From: Hyposmocoma kahamanoa
Lineage: Eukaryota > Arthropoda > Insecta > Lepidoptera > Cosmopterigidae
NCBI RefSeq assembly: GCF_003589595.1
Contig: NW_020654748.1
Location: 752,659 to 816,658, forward strand
Reading direction: 5' to 3'
DNA length: 64,000 bases
Shown here: positions 10,570 to 21,454 of the stretch, piece after piece
Numbering within the stretch: position 1 is the stretch's first letter
Layout: each line of letters begins with the position of its first letter
Translations under genes and position numbers: made by a program
Notes under the pieces: model-generated
Databases searched by the model: none
The model's input: the letters and a program-made list of their open reading frames with translations, nothing else
Told to the model about the DNA's origin: nothing

Positions 10570-10875
10570 TTTTTAACCGACTTTAAAAAAGGAGGAGTTC
10601 TCAATTCGACTATATGTTTTTTTAATTTGTATGTTACGCGATAACTTGCACTCGAACGAATTTGTGAAAAGATTTTGATGATTGTTTTGTTGTTGAAAAG
10701 AGGGCACATCAGTAGTGGTCACATTTAAATTTGAAGAAAATATTCCCCCTCTAAGGGTGGCCAATTAGGGGATGAATCCGGTTTCGCGCACTTTCCGCTA
10801 ACCGATTTCAATAACACTTAGCAAATAGATGTAATTCCGCGAACTTTTGAGGTCGCTTTTTTAAGTACTCTGTAG
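10570..10875 (+). repeat. Repeat A copy 2
   Basis: Begins TTTTTAACCGACTTTAAAAA and ends AACTTTTGAGGTCGCTTTTT. The middle carries TTTGAAGAAAATATTCCCCCTCTAAGGGTG. It abuts the transposase fragment upstream. Confidence 0.75.
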
Positions 10876-11391
10876 TGAGATTATGATAATATTTTTTTAT
10901 CATTTGCACGTGTTACTCGTCGCCGTAACTTATCATGATTATTTGTCTTCAGTAATTGAAAAATAAACAACAGATTTGGCAAAAGCAACCTCAACAACAA
11001 TTCCGCTATGTACTATCAAATCTACCCGCCCTTGATGGAAAACTATTTGTTTGTGTTCACAAAGTAGAACGTTAGTTTTGATACATACTACACTGCAGTC
11101 AACTAATACATGAGCACTACTCTCATCCTCATTGTGCTGTGGGCTGTGAGTTGGTCATTTCCTGGAGAGACTGGAAACAACTCAATTCCATTTCCTGTAG
11201 CGGCACTCTATTGATTGTGAGTAAATCTATCTGGGCTTTGTAGCTCTACTCTGTAATTTGTTATCATGTGTTCGTTATAATTTTTTCAAATAATTTTTGT
11301 TTGCAATCTCTATTACCAAGTGAGAAGTGAATCAAGTGTGTCAGAATTGAGTTTTCTTAGCTGCTAGAATTATTTCATATAAAAATTTGAG
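10876..11391. other. No gene recognised
   Basis: Unassigned AT-rich sequence leading up to MITE P. Confidence 0.5.
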
Positions 11392-11399
11392 GTTAAATT

Positions 11400-11769
11400 C
11401 TTAGAATAATAACGCATAGAATGATAGTTTCATATCAAACGAACTGTCACAAGTGAGGCAAAAATCAAATTCATGTAGGCTAGTTTTAGTAGTAGGTTAA
11501 TTTTCGGTTTCAGTGAATATTTATATAAAAATACAAGCTGAAACGCGTTACTTCCTTGTGGAATGTGATGTTAGTATCTATTTTATGACGTATTTTTACA
11601 CTCATTTACCGCACATTTCGTCATTTTTAGCTAAAATTCTGGAGCTGTTCGCGGTGCAAGTTGACCTTAAGCACTGACGGCCCGCCCGCTCGTGTAGGCC
11701 CTTTGGGAGCGCTTCAATTTGCCTCACTTAGCGTGTGCGGACTAGGTTTCTATGCGTTATTATTCTAAG
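11400..11769 (+). mobile_element. MITE P copy 1, 370 bp, 8-bp TSD
   Basis: Terminal inverted repeats of 22 bp begin CTTAGAATAATAACGCATAG at both ends. It is flanked by an exact 8-bp direct repeat GTTAAATT (11392-11399 and 11770-11777). No open frame of note. Two further copies (25591-25966 plus, 40377-40754 minus) are highly similar and have their own exact 8-bp duplications. TIRs with an 8-bp TSD fit hAT or P superfamilies; the terminal sequence does not settle which. Confidence 0.92.
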
Positions 11770-12001
11770 GTTAAATTAATGTTTCACGCAATGTACCATC
11801 TGGCTCTCGTAACAGTATTAAAAAATTTACGCTAGTGCGACAAACATCGGAATCAGTTTCCACGTGTAAAATACGTAGTTGTTAAAATTAATTTACTTAA
11901 TATTATTATGACTCAGACATCATTCTTATTACTAATTTTGTTATTTTATATTGTTCTAAGAGCAGAGTGCATACATTTTTAACGGTTATTATAATTTTTT
12001 C

Positions 12002-12459
12002 TTTTTAACCGACTTCAAAAAAGGAGGAGGTTCTCAATTCGACTGTATGTTCTTTTTTTCTTTTTTTTTGTATGTATGTTACGCGATAACTCCGGTATTT
12101 GTGAACGGATTTTCATGATTCTTTTTTTGTTGGAAAGGGGGTACTTCCATAGTGGTCCCATTTCATTTTGAAGAAAATCATCCACCTCGAAGGGCTGTTC
12201 ACGCATGAAGATTCATTTTTATAAATAGCGCCTAACTTTAATTTAGGAGCAATTACTTTAATGGTTGATTTTGCTATTTCTCCAATTCAAGGCGCTTTTC
12301 TCTCAACATACTTTGAGTAGTGTCGTAGCGAGAATCTATTTTATTATCTCCAGTGTCAAGTCCTGTATAGTGGCGAACTAGGGGATATTTCAATAAAACT
12401 TAGCAAATAGACGTAATTCCACGTACTTTTTTGAGGTCGGTTTTTTTAGTACTCTGTAG
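12002..12459 (+). repeat. Repeat A copy 3, longest
   Basis: Best-preserved copy. Starts CTTTTTAACCGACTTCAAAA and ends TTTTTTGAGGTCGGTTTTTT plus AGTACTCTGTAGG. The two ends, AACCGACTTCAAAA and AAAAAACCGACCTCAAAA, are inverted relative to each other. Contains an extra ~130 bp block (about 12225-12365) absent from copy 2. Confidence 0.75.
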
Positions 12460-12468
12460 GTTTCTTAC

Positions 12469-12752
12469 ATTTATTAATACAAAGATCGAACACTCGGAAA
12501 AAATTCCTTCGATCCGGCCGGATTCGAACCGATGTCTTCTAGCTTACCGTGCCAGACGCTATACCAACTAAGCCACGGAACGAACCAGCGGATCTCACAA
12601 ATTTTTGTATGTGCGTCGTATCTTTGTATTTGGTTTTTTCAACGACTTTTTAGTCGTAGCGCCATCTATAAGAAATCTATGAAAGTTTTATCACCCAGTT
12701 AGATATGTTTACAGTTACCACAACTGGCGAGAGATGTCGCTATTCACTGTAT
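12469..12752 (-). mobile_element. SINE C copy
   Basis: Reading minus: GACATCTCTCGCCAG, TAGATGGCGCTACGACTAAA, AGTTGGTATAGCGTCTGGCA, B box GGTTCGAATCC (12520-12530), then CTTTGTATTAATAAA. It directly follows repeat A. Confidence 0.8.
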
Positions 12753-12872
12753 TTTAAATTTTTATTGAATTTATTAATTTGAATTTAATTGAATGAATTT
12801 AATTGTTAGGTTTTGTTAAGAGTCGATACAACCTCGTCCTGAATTCAAATTTTTACGATATTTTAAGATATA

Positions 12873-13290
12873 CATAATATTAACCTTAGAGCTAAATCCA
12901 AACTCATGGTACCACGATTTCGTTTAACGAAGGTAAACAACTCTTTTATGGGGAACTATATACGTTTTTACAATAAGATTCCGGAGCATATATTAAGTTT
13001 ATCATTTCCTAAATTCAAAAACTACATTAAAAATATTTTGATCGAAAAATCATATTACAAAATTGAAGACTACGTGTTAGATAAAGATGTATGGAAAGAC
13101 GACACGGCTCCAGAATCCACACAAATTTGATTCAAAGTGTACTCCATAGCATTTAAGTTTATTTGAAAAGAGCAATCCCTAGAGTTTCTTGCTCGTTCTT
13201 CTCAGGGAGGTCAGCGTAGTGAACGAGCAGTGGCTTAAATGTGACGTTTTCAAGTGTAAATTTATTTTACCTATGGAATAAATAATCTTT
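12873..13290 (+). pseudogene. LINE RT C-terminus, family 2 copy 1
   Basis: The frame from 12873 to the stop at 13128-13130 encodes LRAKSKLMVPRFRLTKVNNS, then IRFYNKIPEHILSLSFPKFK and YYKIEDYVLDKDVW. R-S-L-VPR-RL-KV--SF, FYNKIP and DY--DK--W are hallmarks of a common lepidopteran non-LTR RT C-terminus. The 3' region AGAGCAATCCCTAGAGTTTC (about 13172) also occurs at 15.98 kb. The RT palm is absent, so this is a 5'-truncated insertion. Confidence 0.82.
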
Positions 13291-13312
13291 GACTTACTAC
13301 GTACTAATACGG

Positions 13313-13860
13313 CTCATTTTGCTTAGGTCGAGCGGTTTTATTTTAGAATTTATTTTTTTACAAACGAAATTAATTTGAAAAAAGTATATCGTATAGAATA
13401 CGTGTTCTATTTAGTTCAGTTGGTTTAAAAAAATGATATACGTAAAGTTCCTATTGAATACAGCGGTTTACCTGTAAAATTTCGAGGTAAGTTCGTGCTT
13501 TTTTTTCACTCGTGACAATTACTAGGAATCGTGTTTTCACACCATGTACTAATCAGTGCATATCCTCAATTTTATTGTATATTTCTTCCAAAGCGATTAA
13601 TTCAATACTCTCACTGTTATGCGGATTCAAAACCAACCAAACCAAAGCCAACGCAGGCCAAAAAAACACAAACTTAACTCGAAATTTTACAAGAAAACCG
13701 CAGTATTCAATAGGTACTTTGTAAATACCAATTTTTTTTATATCAACTAAAAAAAATAGAACACGTATATAGTATATGATATACATTTTCCAAATGGCTT
13801 TGAAAAAAAAAAATTGTGAAATAAAGCCAGTGTCCCTACCGCTCGACCCGAGCACAATGA
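13313..13860. mobile_element. Fold-back element K copy 1
   Basis: About 200-bp imperfect inverted arms (13313-13515 and 13668-13860) flank a ~150-bp centre. Arm landmarks: GGTCGAGCGGT, TATATCGTAT, ACGTGTTCTAT-TAGTT, CCTATTGAATAC-GCGGTTT and TGTAAAATTTCGAG. Possible target duplication: ACTAATACGG at 13303-13312 and ACTAATATACGG at 13861-13872, with a 2-base indel. A related copy lies at 24906-25240. No coding capacity. Confidence 0.75.
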
Positions 13861-13869
13861 ACTAATATA

Positions 13870-14510
13870 CGGGAAAAGTTTTAATTCCAACTGAGGTAGT
13901 CAATTCAATTCATCAATCAATTCAAATTCATTTATTCAGATAACTAGGATCCATAAGTGTTAGCAACAATGAAACTTATAATTAGGTTAGCACTTAAATT
14001 CTAGAACAGATTTTGTATTATTAATGAGATGCCGCATTGTGGGACACTCATACCTAACCGCAATTGTCTTCAGGAGGCTGTTACCGCTGCCACGTATTCT
14101 GTTCAACAGAGATGCTGATCTTTTGCGCAAGACTGCCATGAAGCTATCCACACGGGCTTCAGCAAACATGGCAGACGCACTGCAAAACCGCGGCAGCCGC
14201 ATCAGCGTCCTGAAGGCGTTATTGTATTGCGTGTGCATGGCCCTGAGCAAGACTTGGGTATAGCTGGCCCACAGAGCCCCCGCGTACAGTGGTGTGCAGT
14301 AAGCTCTGAAAAGAGTGACCTTCACCTCCACCGCACATCGAGCAAACCTGCGAGCCAGCATGTTCGCCCTCACCGACAGTGCCCGGCGCTCGCGTTCTAT
14401 ATCCATATTGTCCTTGAGGTCGTCGGCAATATAGTGTCCTAAATATTTGAAATGTGCTACTCTCTTCAATGGAATTCCATTGAGACTTATGGGAAGCACA
14501 TTGTTAGGAC
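13870..14510 (-). pseudogene. LINE RT C-terminal part with 3' tail
   Basis: A minus open frame (14499-13987, ~170 codons) encodes HFKYLGHYIADDLKDNMDIE followed by a KRR-like block, FRAYCTPLYAGALW and later CPTMRHLINN. FKYLGH, D-DIERE and FRAYC--LY---LW mark the post-palm/thumb region of non-LTR RTs. The YLGH start without the upstream YADD box shows 5' truncation. Downstream on the minus strand a GAATTTGAATTGATTGATG tail ends the element, a repeat-type 3' end rather than poly(A). The frame is intact over 170 codons, so the copy may be fairly young. Confidence 0.82.
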
Positions 14511-15292
14511 TCTTCTATCGATTCTTAAATATTTGTATTTTTGTACAAATATCTATAAATCTCATTATTATTAAAAGTCATGGAACAAATGTTGTAGTTT
14601 ATGATATTAGTAGTAATCATATAGGTATATAGGTAGTTAATATTTTACAAATAACCTTGTGTATGCCTGCAAGTCAACTATGACCTTATCGACAAAAACT
14701 GTCCTGTCAATAATGATCTCCGTCGTTGACCGGCTCGAACACTGGTTTTCATAGTGTCGCCATCTCTGAGGTCCATGAGAAAACTTTTACATTGTCTCGG
14801 GTCTGGATGTTTGTGGTACCGTCGTTGTTTAAGATTTTCATAACACAAGCGCTTTAGTTACTTTCTTTGGGATCGGAGTAATGTATGCGATGTTGTTGTA
14901 TATTTATTTACTATCCTCTCTGTCTGCCAGTCAAGGGTACCTGTGACATTAAAAACTTTTCCGAAATACTACAAACAGAAATAGATTTTTACTTTATTCC
15001 CAACATTCCGACTCATTCTGTTATATCCCGCGATATTCAACTATTTTCCCGGGAATGCGGGATACGTCCTTGCGGGCCCGGGATTCCGCGCGTTCCCGCG
15101 GGACAACCCTTCCCAGACTTGGTTAGTGGAATCCTTTCCGTAATCCGAGATAATTCATGACCTTTCAGTCAAGAATTATGCGATGGGTGAGTACGTATCG
15201 TATTTTGGTTTTGTTAGAATTTGTATAATAGAAGCTCTTATGTGACAGAGAGAGGGTTATCGTGATTCGTGAACGAAGTGGTTTGAAATGTA
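14511..15292. other. No gene recognised; GC pocket
   Basis: 15040-15115 is locally GC-rich (TTGCGGGCCCGGGATTCCGC). A 91-codon open frame (14885-15160) shows no motif. Confidence 0.45.
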
Positions 15293-16035
15293 GTGATAAA
15301 AATGGAGAAAGCTAAATTGCAATGGAGTCCACATATAAACAAGTTATCAAAACGGCTCAGTTCTGCAGTGTACGTGATTAAAAAAATATGGAAACTTTGG
15401 GACGTCGAAACAGATAGATTGGTTTACTTCAGTTATTTTCACAGTTTAATGACATACGGCGTTTTACTTTGGGGTAATGCCGCCGATATTAACAGAATGC
15501 TTGTCCTGCAGAAACCTGCGGTTAGGGCAAATTACAATCTGGGCCCCAAACTGTATTTGAGAGATAAGTTTAAAGGGATTAACATTAAGTACTTGTACTG
15601 TAACGTTGACTAACGTCACAGTACATTTATGAACATGTTATTTATGTTAAGAAATATATTTTTTTTTATGAGAAACAGTGACAGACATACAGCATTAATA
15701 CGAGAAATGAAAATGAACTAGCTATTCTTGACTGTCGTCGTCACAAAGCCTCAGATCATTTGACGGGCAATGTATACGCTTCTATGATAAGATTCCGATT
15801 GACATCCAAAAATTTACATTTAAGAGGTTTAAAACTATAGTGAAACAAAAACTTTACGGTAAAGTTTTCTAACACAGCTTGACAAAAATCCGTAGTAGTG
15901 ACCCGTTTAGCTCTTGCAAGTAGTCCTGTTTTAAGATGTTTAAATTAAATATTGTAATGTATTCAAAAGTATATTTACAAAGAGCAATCCCTAGAGTTTC
16001 TTACCAACTCTCAGGGGATTCTGGTTTACGAATGA
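15293..16035 (+). pseudogene. LINE RT C-terminus, family 2 copy 2
   Basis: 15293-15613 encodes WSPHINKLSKRLSSAVYVIK, SYFHSLMTYGVLLWGNAADI and a VLQK-AVRANYNLG block, matching RT thumb regions (S-L-S---Y-I-, H--M-YGI--WG, LQKRA-R). The match shifts frame near 15610, meets a stop near 15678, then continues with YSINTRNENELAIL and DKIPIDIQKFTFKRFK. The 3' part (15936-16030) shares AGAGCAATCCCTAGAGTTTC with 12.9-13.3 kb, so both belong to one family. This copy reaches further 5'. Confidence 0.82.
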
Positions 16036-16040
16036 GTAAC

Positions 16041-16240
16041 TATTTTATTTTTTATTTATTTATTTATTCAATGCATTACATGGGTAACATACATGTTCTT
16101 AAAGTAAATATAAGTACAGCCATGTAACCCTGCTATAGGGCTATATAGGGCTATATAGGGCACAGCTATTAGTTATAACATAAAATTAAATTATATTTAA
16201 TTACTAAACTTGTAAAGCTATAATCTATAAAAAATAACAT
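16041..16240 (-). repeat. Probable LINE 3' UTR fragment
   Basis: TTTATTTATTTATTTATTCA, ATTACATGGGTAACATAC, ACAGCCATGTAACCCTGC and GGGCACAGCTATTAG, with short tandem GGGCTATATA units at 16136-16158. I associate this layout with lepidopteran LINE 3' ends read from the opposite strand. No protein match supports it. Confidence 0.4.
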
Positions 16241-16489
16241 TAAATTTCAGTCATAATCATAAAATTAGTATCAAAATAATATTATATTAATAAAACAGAA
16301 GTAACAAGAACAAGAGTAATGATTAATTGTATATGTAGAAATAGATAAATTAAAATATTTTTATTCTTAACAATCCTGAAAAGTCTCATATAAAATTAAT
16401 ATCATTTGTTATTAATCATATCTTGTCAAAACAAGAGTTTAATCAGTATGACGATTTCAAATGTAATTTGCTGTTTTTTTTTTTATTTT

Positions 16490-16613
16490 GCAATAACCAG
16501 TGGAAAGCGACACCCCTGTCCCTAACAACTGATATTACTTCTTAACAGCAGAAGTAGGTAATGTGGCAGTACTTCCCTGGACGAACTATTTCACAAGGAG
16601 GTCTGCTGCTAGT
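16490..16613 (-). repeat. Repeat B copy, internally deleted
   Basis: Retains GGAAAGCGACACCCCTGTCC at one end and GGTAATGTGGCAGTACTTCC at the other. The centre is lost. Confidence 0.65.
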
Positions 16614-16642
16614 GAAAGGCATAAAGAGACTTCTTTAACGCA

Positions 16643-16740
16643 CCCTTTGGTATGATAAAGTCATATGTGACCATATGTCAAAAGTGTTTATATGACATGA
16701 AAATCAAAAATAACTAACTATAAGAAACAAATTATGTAGT
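16643..16740 (+). repeat. Repeat G copy 2
   Basis: TTTGGTATGATAAAGTCATATG, then AAAAGTGTTTATATGACATGAAA, aligned with 3064-3150 and 59893-60000. Confidence 0.5.
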
Positions 16741-17013
16741 GAAAAGTCTGTTCATTTGAATCATTTTTTTTTCAAACGCGTTTTAAACGTGTATTTTGTC
16801 TGCCTTCTTTTTCCTCTTTTATCATCTTTTACAATAAATCTTGTGGACTGCTTTCTGCATTGTCATTTCCCTAAGGCTGGCTTACAAAGTTTGCCGCGAT
16901 CGCGCAAAGTGACGGGAATCCAAAAGCCTGCGTATATTTGTATAAGTATTTATAACATTTCGTAGTAATAAAAAATGTATCTGTGTTAAACCGTCTTTAC
17001 CGGGGCGTGCTCA

Positions 17014-17175
17014 GAGGATCTTTTCGAACTGGTGCCACCGTCACGTTTCCACGATCACACCTACCGCCAAAGCAGTAGAGCCCATCTCCACATCCTGGAC
17101 GCCTGGCATTCTAAAACCACGCGAACATCACGTTCGTTTCATTTTCGAATCTACAGGATGTGGTTCTTCAATAAT
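17014..17175 (+). pseudogene. LINE RT C-terminal fragment
   Basis: An open stretch encodes EDLFELVPPSRFHDHTYRQS, HLHILDAWHSKTTRTSRSFH and FRIYRMW. This follows the C-terminal pattern EL--LVPP--F--RT-R-S---HP--LD-W-S-T-RF-RSF--R---LW of jockey/R1-type RTs. It stops before the WN-LP motif, where repeat A begins. About 54 codons, with no stop inside. Confidence 0.72.
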
Positions 17176-17186
17176 TATAACTTTTT

Positions 17187-17460
17187 ATTAAAAAAGTGAA
17201 ACTCAAACGTTTGTGGAATTACATCTATTTGCCAAGTTTTATTAATATCGCGGAAATATATACCGGATTCATCCCCTAATTTGTCACCCTTAGAGGTAGA
17301 GTATTTTCTTCAAACTTGAAAGAAACCACTACTGAGGTACTTTCTTTTTAACAAAAAAAGAATCATCGAAATCGGTTCACAAACGTCGGGGTATTCGCGT
17401 TACACACACACAATAAAAATACAGTCCAATTGAGAATCTCCTGTTGAAGTCGATTACAAA
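17187..17460 (-). repeat. Repeat A copy 4
   Basis: Minus copy: AACTCAAACGTTTGTGGAAT, CCTTAGAGGTAGAGTATTTT and a degraded end TTGAAGTCGATTACAAAA. It interrupts the downstream side of the LINE fragment. Confidence 0.7.
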
Positions 17461-17470
17461 ACCAGTTAAC

Positions 17471-17597
17471 AGGGCCTTAAGAGACTGGCAACGCATACGC
17501 AGCACCTCTGATGTTGTAAATATTCATAAGCAACGATGACTACGTCCAATCAAGTGACTCGTCTGCCATTCTACCTCCGACTTTACATAAAAAACTT
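17471..17597 (-). repeat. Repeat F copy
   Basis: CCTTAAGAGACTGGCAACGCAT, GCAGCACCTCTGATGTTG, AATCAAGTGACTCGTCTGCC and TCCGACTTTACATAAA. It extends the 913-1000 fragment. Confidence 0.55.
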
Positions 17598-18446
17598 AAG
17601 AAAAACAACCCGGTTAAGAAAGACGTAACCTTTTGTAAGTATCTACGAGTACACAACATACATATACAATCAGTAAGTAATTATAATATTTTGAGTATCT
17701 GATTTGAGTTGTCACCTATCCTACGGCCTAAAAGATAATTGAATAGTTTACCCAACAGTGAGAGTGTGATATCGTACTCACCGGGTACACGTATCCTAAG
17801 AAAAATTTAGTTTTCTTTTTGTGAAGCCTCTCAATGTATATGGTATCATGATAAATGTCGTAAGTAAATTTTTAAACGACCATCTGATATTTGTACATTT
17901 ATTTCGACGTTATTCAAATTACTATTATTATGACATCTAGTTACACTTTACAATTAATGTCGTTAAAATTGACCCAAATAACTATTTCCGAGTTTAAATA
18001 ACTCACTAATTTGTGTGATACGCCTATGTGATATTATTAGACATAAAACGTAATTTAGTCTGCTCAAGTGCACGTGATTAAATGCATAATATATATACCT
18101 TCAGCGCCCAGTTACACGACGTGAAAGTTTTCACGCGGCCACCGCACGACAACCGCCCAGTTACCATGCCTTCACGTACATTAATGGCGAATCTGAATTA
18201 TATTGCCTAGGCAACAACATTTAAATTCCTCTGCGGTTGCAGCTTAGACTAAAAACGCCCGGGATGCTCGTTAGTTTAAGTTAAAACGTAAAAGCTAAAG
18301 AAATAGAGCGTACTTTGCCGTGGCAGTCAGATGCACGCGGTCTCCGTGTAAGCGCGATGAAATTCGTATCGAATACATGCGCTCTAAATGTGTCCGTATG
18401 CCTGATTGGCCGGTTACAGTGAAACTATACTTTTTTTTAATAACAT
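17598..18446. other. No gene recognised
   Basis: About 18110-18420 is GC-richer than its surroundings and contains the 16-base palindrome CGTGAAAGTTTTCACG near 18120. No coding motif or shared repeat seen. Confidence 0.45.
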
Positions 18447-18815
18447 TAAGTGACGGGACGAACAAGTCGTGTGCCTAATACATTGACTTACAAATAAATA
18501 GACGACGGGTCTAATACAAAAACCACGAAAAAAATGTCCCAAGTCAACCTATTTAAACGTAGTGACATGTCAAGGAATATGAAAAAGCTAAAACGTTGAA
18601 TTGAAATTGTAATGTCATCGCAGTACTGTCTAATTTTGCTTGCTTCTCTGTCAGTCGAACAAAAGAAGACTAGAGCGTGAATGACGCTCTGTATACGATT
18701 TTAACGCCCTATAAGTTCGGACACTTTTTAGCGCGGACTCGACGTCCATATAATTGTAAATGAATGGCCTAATAGTAAGCTACACGCCCGTCCATGTCCT
18801 GTCCATAAAAAAAAC
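18447..18815 (-). repeat. Repeat B fragment interrupted by MITE Q
   Basis: AAGTGACGGGACGAACAAGT-GTGTGCCTAATA lies left of the MITE. GCCTAATAGTAAGC-ACACGCCCGTCCAT lies right of it. Removing the MITE and one 8-bp duplication gives the normal B order. Confidence 0.8.
18481..18766 (+). mobile_element. MITE Q copy 1, 286 bp, 8-bp TSD
   Basis: Exact 8-bp direct repeat GCCTAATA at 18473-18480 and 18767-18774. The left end begins CATTGACTTACAAATAAAT; the right end is its imperfect complement (GTCCATATAATTGTAAATGA). Copy 2 (32933-33218) has the same length, high similarity and its own exact 8-bp repeat. No coding capacity. TIRs starting CA with an 8-bp TSD fit P or hAT superfamilies. Confidence 0.9.
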
Positions 18816-19422
18816 TATACTTATTTTATTACATGTCAACTTCCATACAACCTGTGTTTTCACAAATAAATGAATTATGAAATAAGTACAATATTCCAAA
18901 AAACGAGACTACAATATCTGAAATAATGTATAAATGTATGTGGTATTTAGAAACCTTGGAACTGCGTAGCCTTTGCGTAGCACTTTGCGTAGCAGGCCAT
19001 TTTGGCTAATTTGCGAACATTTTGTTATGTCAATTCAAATTAAAAAATATATTTATCTAATAGATAAAGGTCCGAGGGGTCGCTGTCCCATAAGATGGTA
19101 AGACCAAATCTGTACGGCTTTCGAAATGAATCTCCTTGATGCGCTCCACTATGCCAAAGACCGCCATAGGTGGCACAGCGTCTTCATGCCTAAACTGTTT
19201 CCGCGGGGAGTCCCGACCTTCAGTACTGAAAAATACGATGTAAGGAGGAGGAGGAATACTTAAACAATTTCACATATGTAAAAACACCACTACACATTCG
19301 TAAGGAAGATTCACCCGAGAAGAATGAGTAACAAATTCTAGAGGTTGTGGACATTTGTTCATGTACATCATTTACAAATTTTATTTCAAATACCATAGAT
19401 TGTGTGGGACACAACTTATATG
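18816..19422. other. No gene recognised
   Basis: Contains the short repeated motif CTTTGCGTAGCA near 18970-18992 and otherwise unassigned sequence. Confidence 0.45.
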
Positions 19423-19695
19423 TAGGCGGCGCAGGCTCTGTCGCCAGAGCGGCCGAGAACCGCAAAAGGCTCAACCTTGCTCGTACTACAGCTTTGTGCC
19501 TTTTGCGGTTGGAACACTGGATCTCTCGGGGCCACAGGCGAAACTCTAGTAAACGAGATATCATATCGCCTCGTAGAAACCTCCGGTGACCACAACGCTG
19601 GCAGTTATTTCCGCCAAAGACTGAGTTCAGCTATTTAAAGGAAAAATATTGCCAGCCTTCTAGGCACGATGCCCCAGGGTTCGAGGACATTTTCT
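19423..19695 (+). pseudogene. Retroelement C-terminal-type remnant
   Basis: Three frames in succession encode AGSVARAAENRKRLNLAR, then YYSFVPFAVGTLDLSGPQA, then RLVETSGDHNAGSYFRQRLS and a stop before KNIASLLGTMPQG. The order AA---K--KY, F-PFAVETLG-WGP-A, R-G--RAG-YF-QR-S-AIQRGNAAS--GT matches a C-terminal block I know from invertebrate retroelement proteins. Two frameshifts and a stop show decay. The parent element family is not certain. Confidence 0.65.
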
Positions 19696-20191
19696 ACTTT
19701 ATGTTTAAATTATTTCTCAAAATTGTCATACACAGTATAAATGCTAGTAATAATAGATCATTAATATAATTTTGTTATATTTTATTACTTTAATATCACG
19801 GTGAGAAACATTTTAAAAGAGCTTACCGAATCACTTTTTGTCTACAAGATAATTAAAGATTTTTTTTGTTTCACACAGTACCCTCGTACTTTCATTAAAA
19901 AGTGTTGAACATACTTTCAACGACTATCAAAGAATCTGAAGTGCTTAAATCTAAAAAACAAAGTCAAAAACTTTTATTGCCGCCACAACAAGTGCAAGAA
20001 ATAAAACGAAATACGGATTAATTAAAAGTAAAAATTAAAAAGGCGTTTTCGTCAATTAATTAAACAAGGAAAGGGCTCGTCCTAAATAATATAAAGGTCG
20101 TTAGGACCGAGTGCGGCCGAAGCGTCATTATCTTCAGGCTGTGGTGTAGAGCCGTAAATACAGCGGTGAGCGGTAAGCTGCGTATATGCTC
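19696..20191. other. No gene recognised
   Basis: AT-rich with T runs. No shared repeat seen. Confidence 0.45.
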
Positions 20192-20405
20192 TTTTTTTTT
20201 TTTTGCGTGGGGAAATCCTCCGAGGATACCTCTCCGCCGCGGGGGCAGCGGGAGGTTATGCCGGACTTCTACCGGCTAAAACCCCAAGGTGGCCTTCTCG
20301 GGTGCTGTAGTGGGAAGGATCCGGGATCGACTTTGCGCACCGGAACCCCCCCAGCACCTAGGAGGAGCTACGTCCTCCCCCTCCTCTCCTCACCACTAGC
20401 TAGCA
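20192..20405 (-). mobile_element. Probable LINE 3' UTR with poly(A) (poly(T) on plus)
   Basis: A 13-base T run (20192-20204) precedes GC-rich GCGTGGGGAAATCCTCCGAG, GCCGCGGGGGCAGCGGGAGG, TTATGCCGGACTTCTACCGG and GGTGGCCTTCTCGGGTGC. Read on the minus strand this ends in poly(A). I recognise the block as a frequent lepidopteran retroelement 3' end. The positive-strand 94-codon frame here is a by-product. Confidence 0.55.
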
Positions 20406-21042
20406 CCACATGTCATATGATTCCAACTCTCCCTGTCTTTTTTGTTATTGTTCGTGATTCGCATCCATAGAGTGCGGTATTCGAGGTTTTGATGAATCTT
20501 TTTATTATTATTTTTCAATCGTATGGATATTATTAAGTACATTAATTCCCAAAAACGCCCCAATAATCCAATGTTTAAGTTCTAATATTGTAAATCACTC
20601 GACTGTTAATACAATTTTCATAATAACTTAATAGCGCTTTTTACAAAATAGCCAAAATCTGCTCAACGCCATCTAGCGGTATCCTACATAAACTGCACAC
20701 ATTGATCAATGTTTATGTTAATACAAGTCTAGACGTAATGCATGTGAAATGTATAGAGATTTATGACGCAATTTATCTGTCAAAACTTGGTGGATAACAT
20801 GATCTATGGTCAGCATATCTAATCACTTTGCGTCGTGTTAGATAGATGTTTATTCAATTGAATTAATTGAAATGTTTATTGCTTAACACATTACAAATTT
20901 AAGATGGAATTTCGTTATATGTAATGGTTATATTATTACTACCATGATATTATAAATTTTTTGTCAAAGTAAAATTAGTTTATTGTTATTATTAAAGATA
21001 CAAAGATCACATAATCACAAAGAAAATTCCTCTACTAATAGT
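20406..21042. other. No gene recognised; SINE C tail traces
   Basis: 20935-21020 has ACTACCATGATATT and TAAAGATACAAAGATCAC, resembling the minus SINE C tail. The rest is unassigned. Confidence 0.4.
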
Positions 21043-21093
21043 AGCAGTAGAGCTCCTTGTGACAGAGTTCGTCCAGGAAGATACTGCCACTGC
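21043..21093 (+). repeat. Repeat B 5' fragment
   Basis: GTAGCAGTAGAGCTCCTTGTGACAGAGTTCGTCCAGG only, broken off after ATACTGCCAC. Confidence 0.75.
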
Positions 21094-21454
21094 ACGGACT
21101 GGACGGTCGAAACATGTCTAGCAGAAAATCGACTTAAATACGTGACTTATCCGTTACTTTAGTTAATACGTCTGAGTTTCACTGTGGTTTTCTATTTAAT
21201 ATTGCAGTGAATTTACATAATGTACCCAATTTCAAGGTTGATCGGGAAAGTGGAAATCCAATAAACATTATATGGTTGAGATGTCTAGATTAACTGAAAC
21301 AAGAGCTGATGAGCAGAGCAGCTCAGCAAACATAGCTAAGAACCATGCCGATCAAAGTAGCTTTCAAATAAATAAAACCGCTTTACATCTTTTTGGAAGC
21401 TTCGATGCCACAGACATACAAACAAGCATACAGTGATTTAAAATTTAGCTAAAG

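Noticed and set aside
12469..12752. tRNA-like GGTTCGAATCC segments as tRNA genes
   Set aside because: The same segment recurs at about a dozen places inside a longer conserved unit with target duplications, so it is a SINE module.
20186..20470. 94-codon frame starting after the poly(T) run
   Set aside because: It overlaps a recognisable non-coding retroelement 3' end on the opposite strand and starts inside the poly(T).
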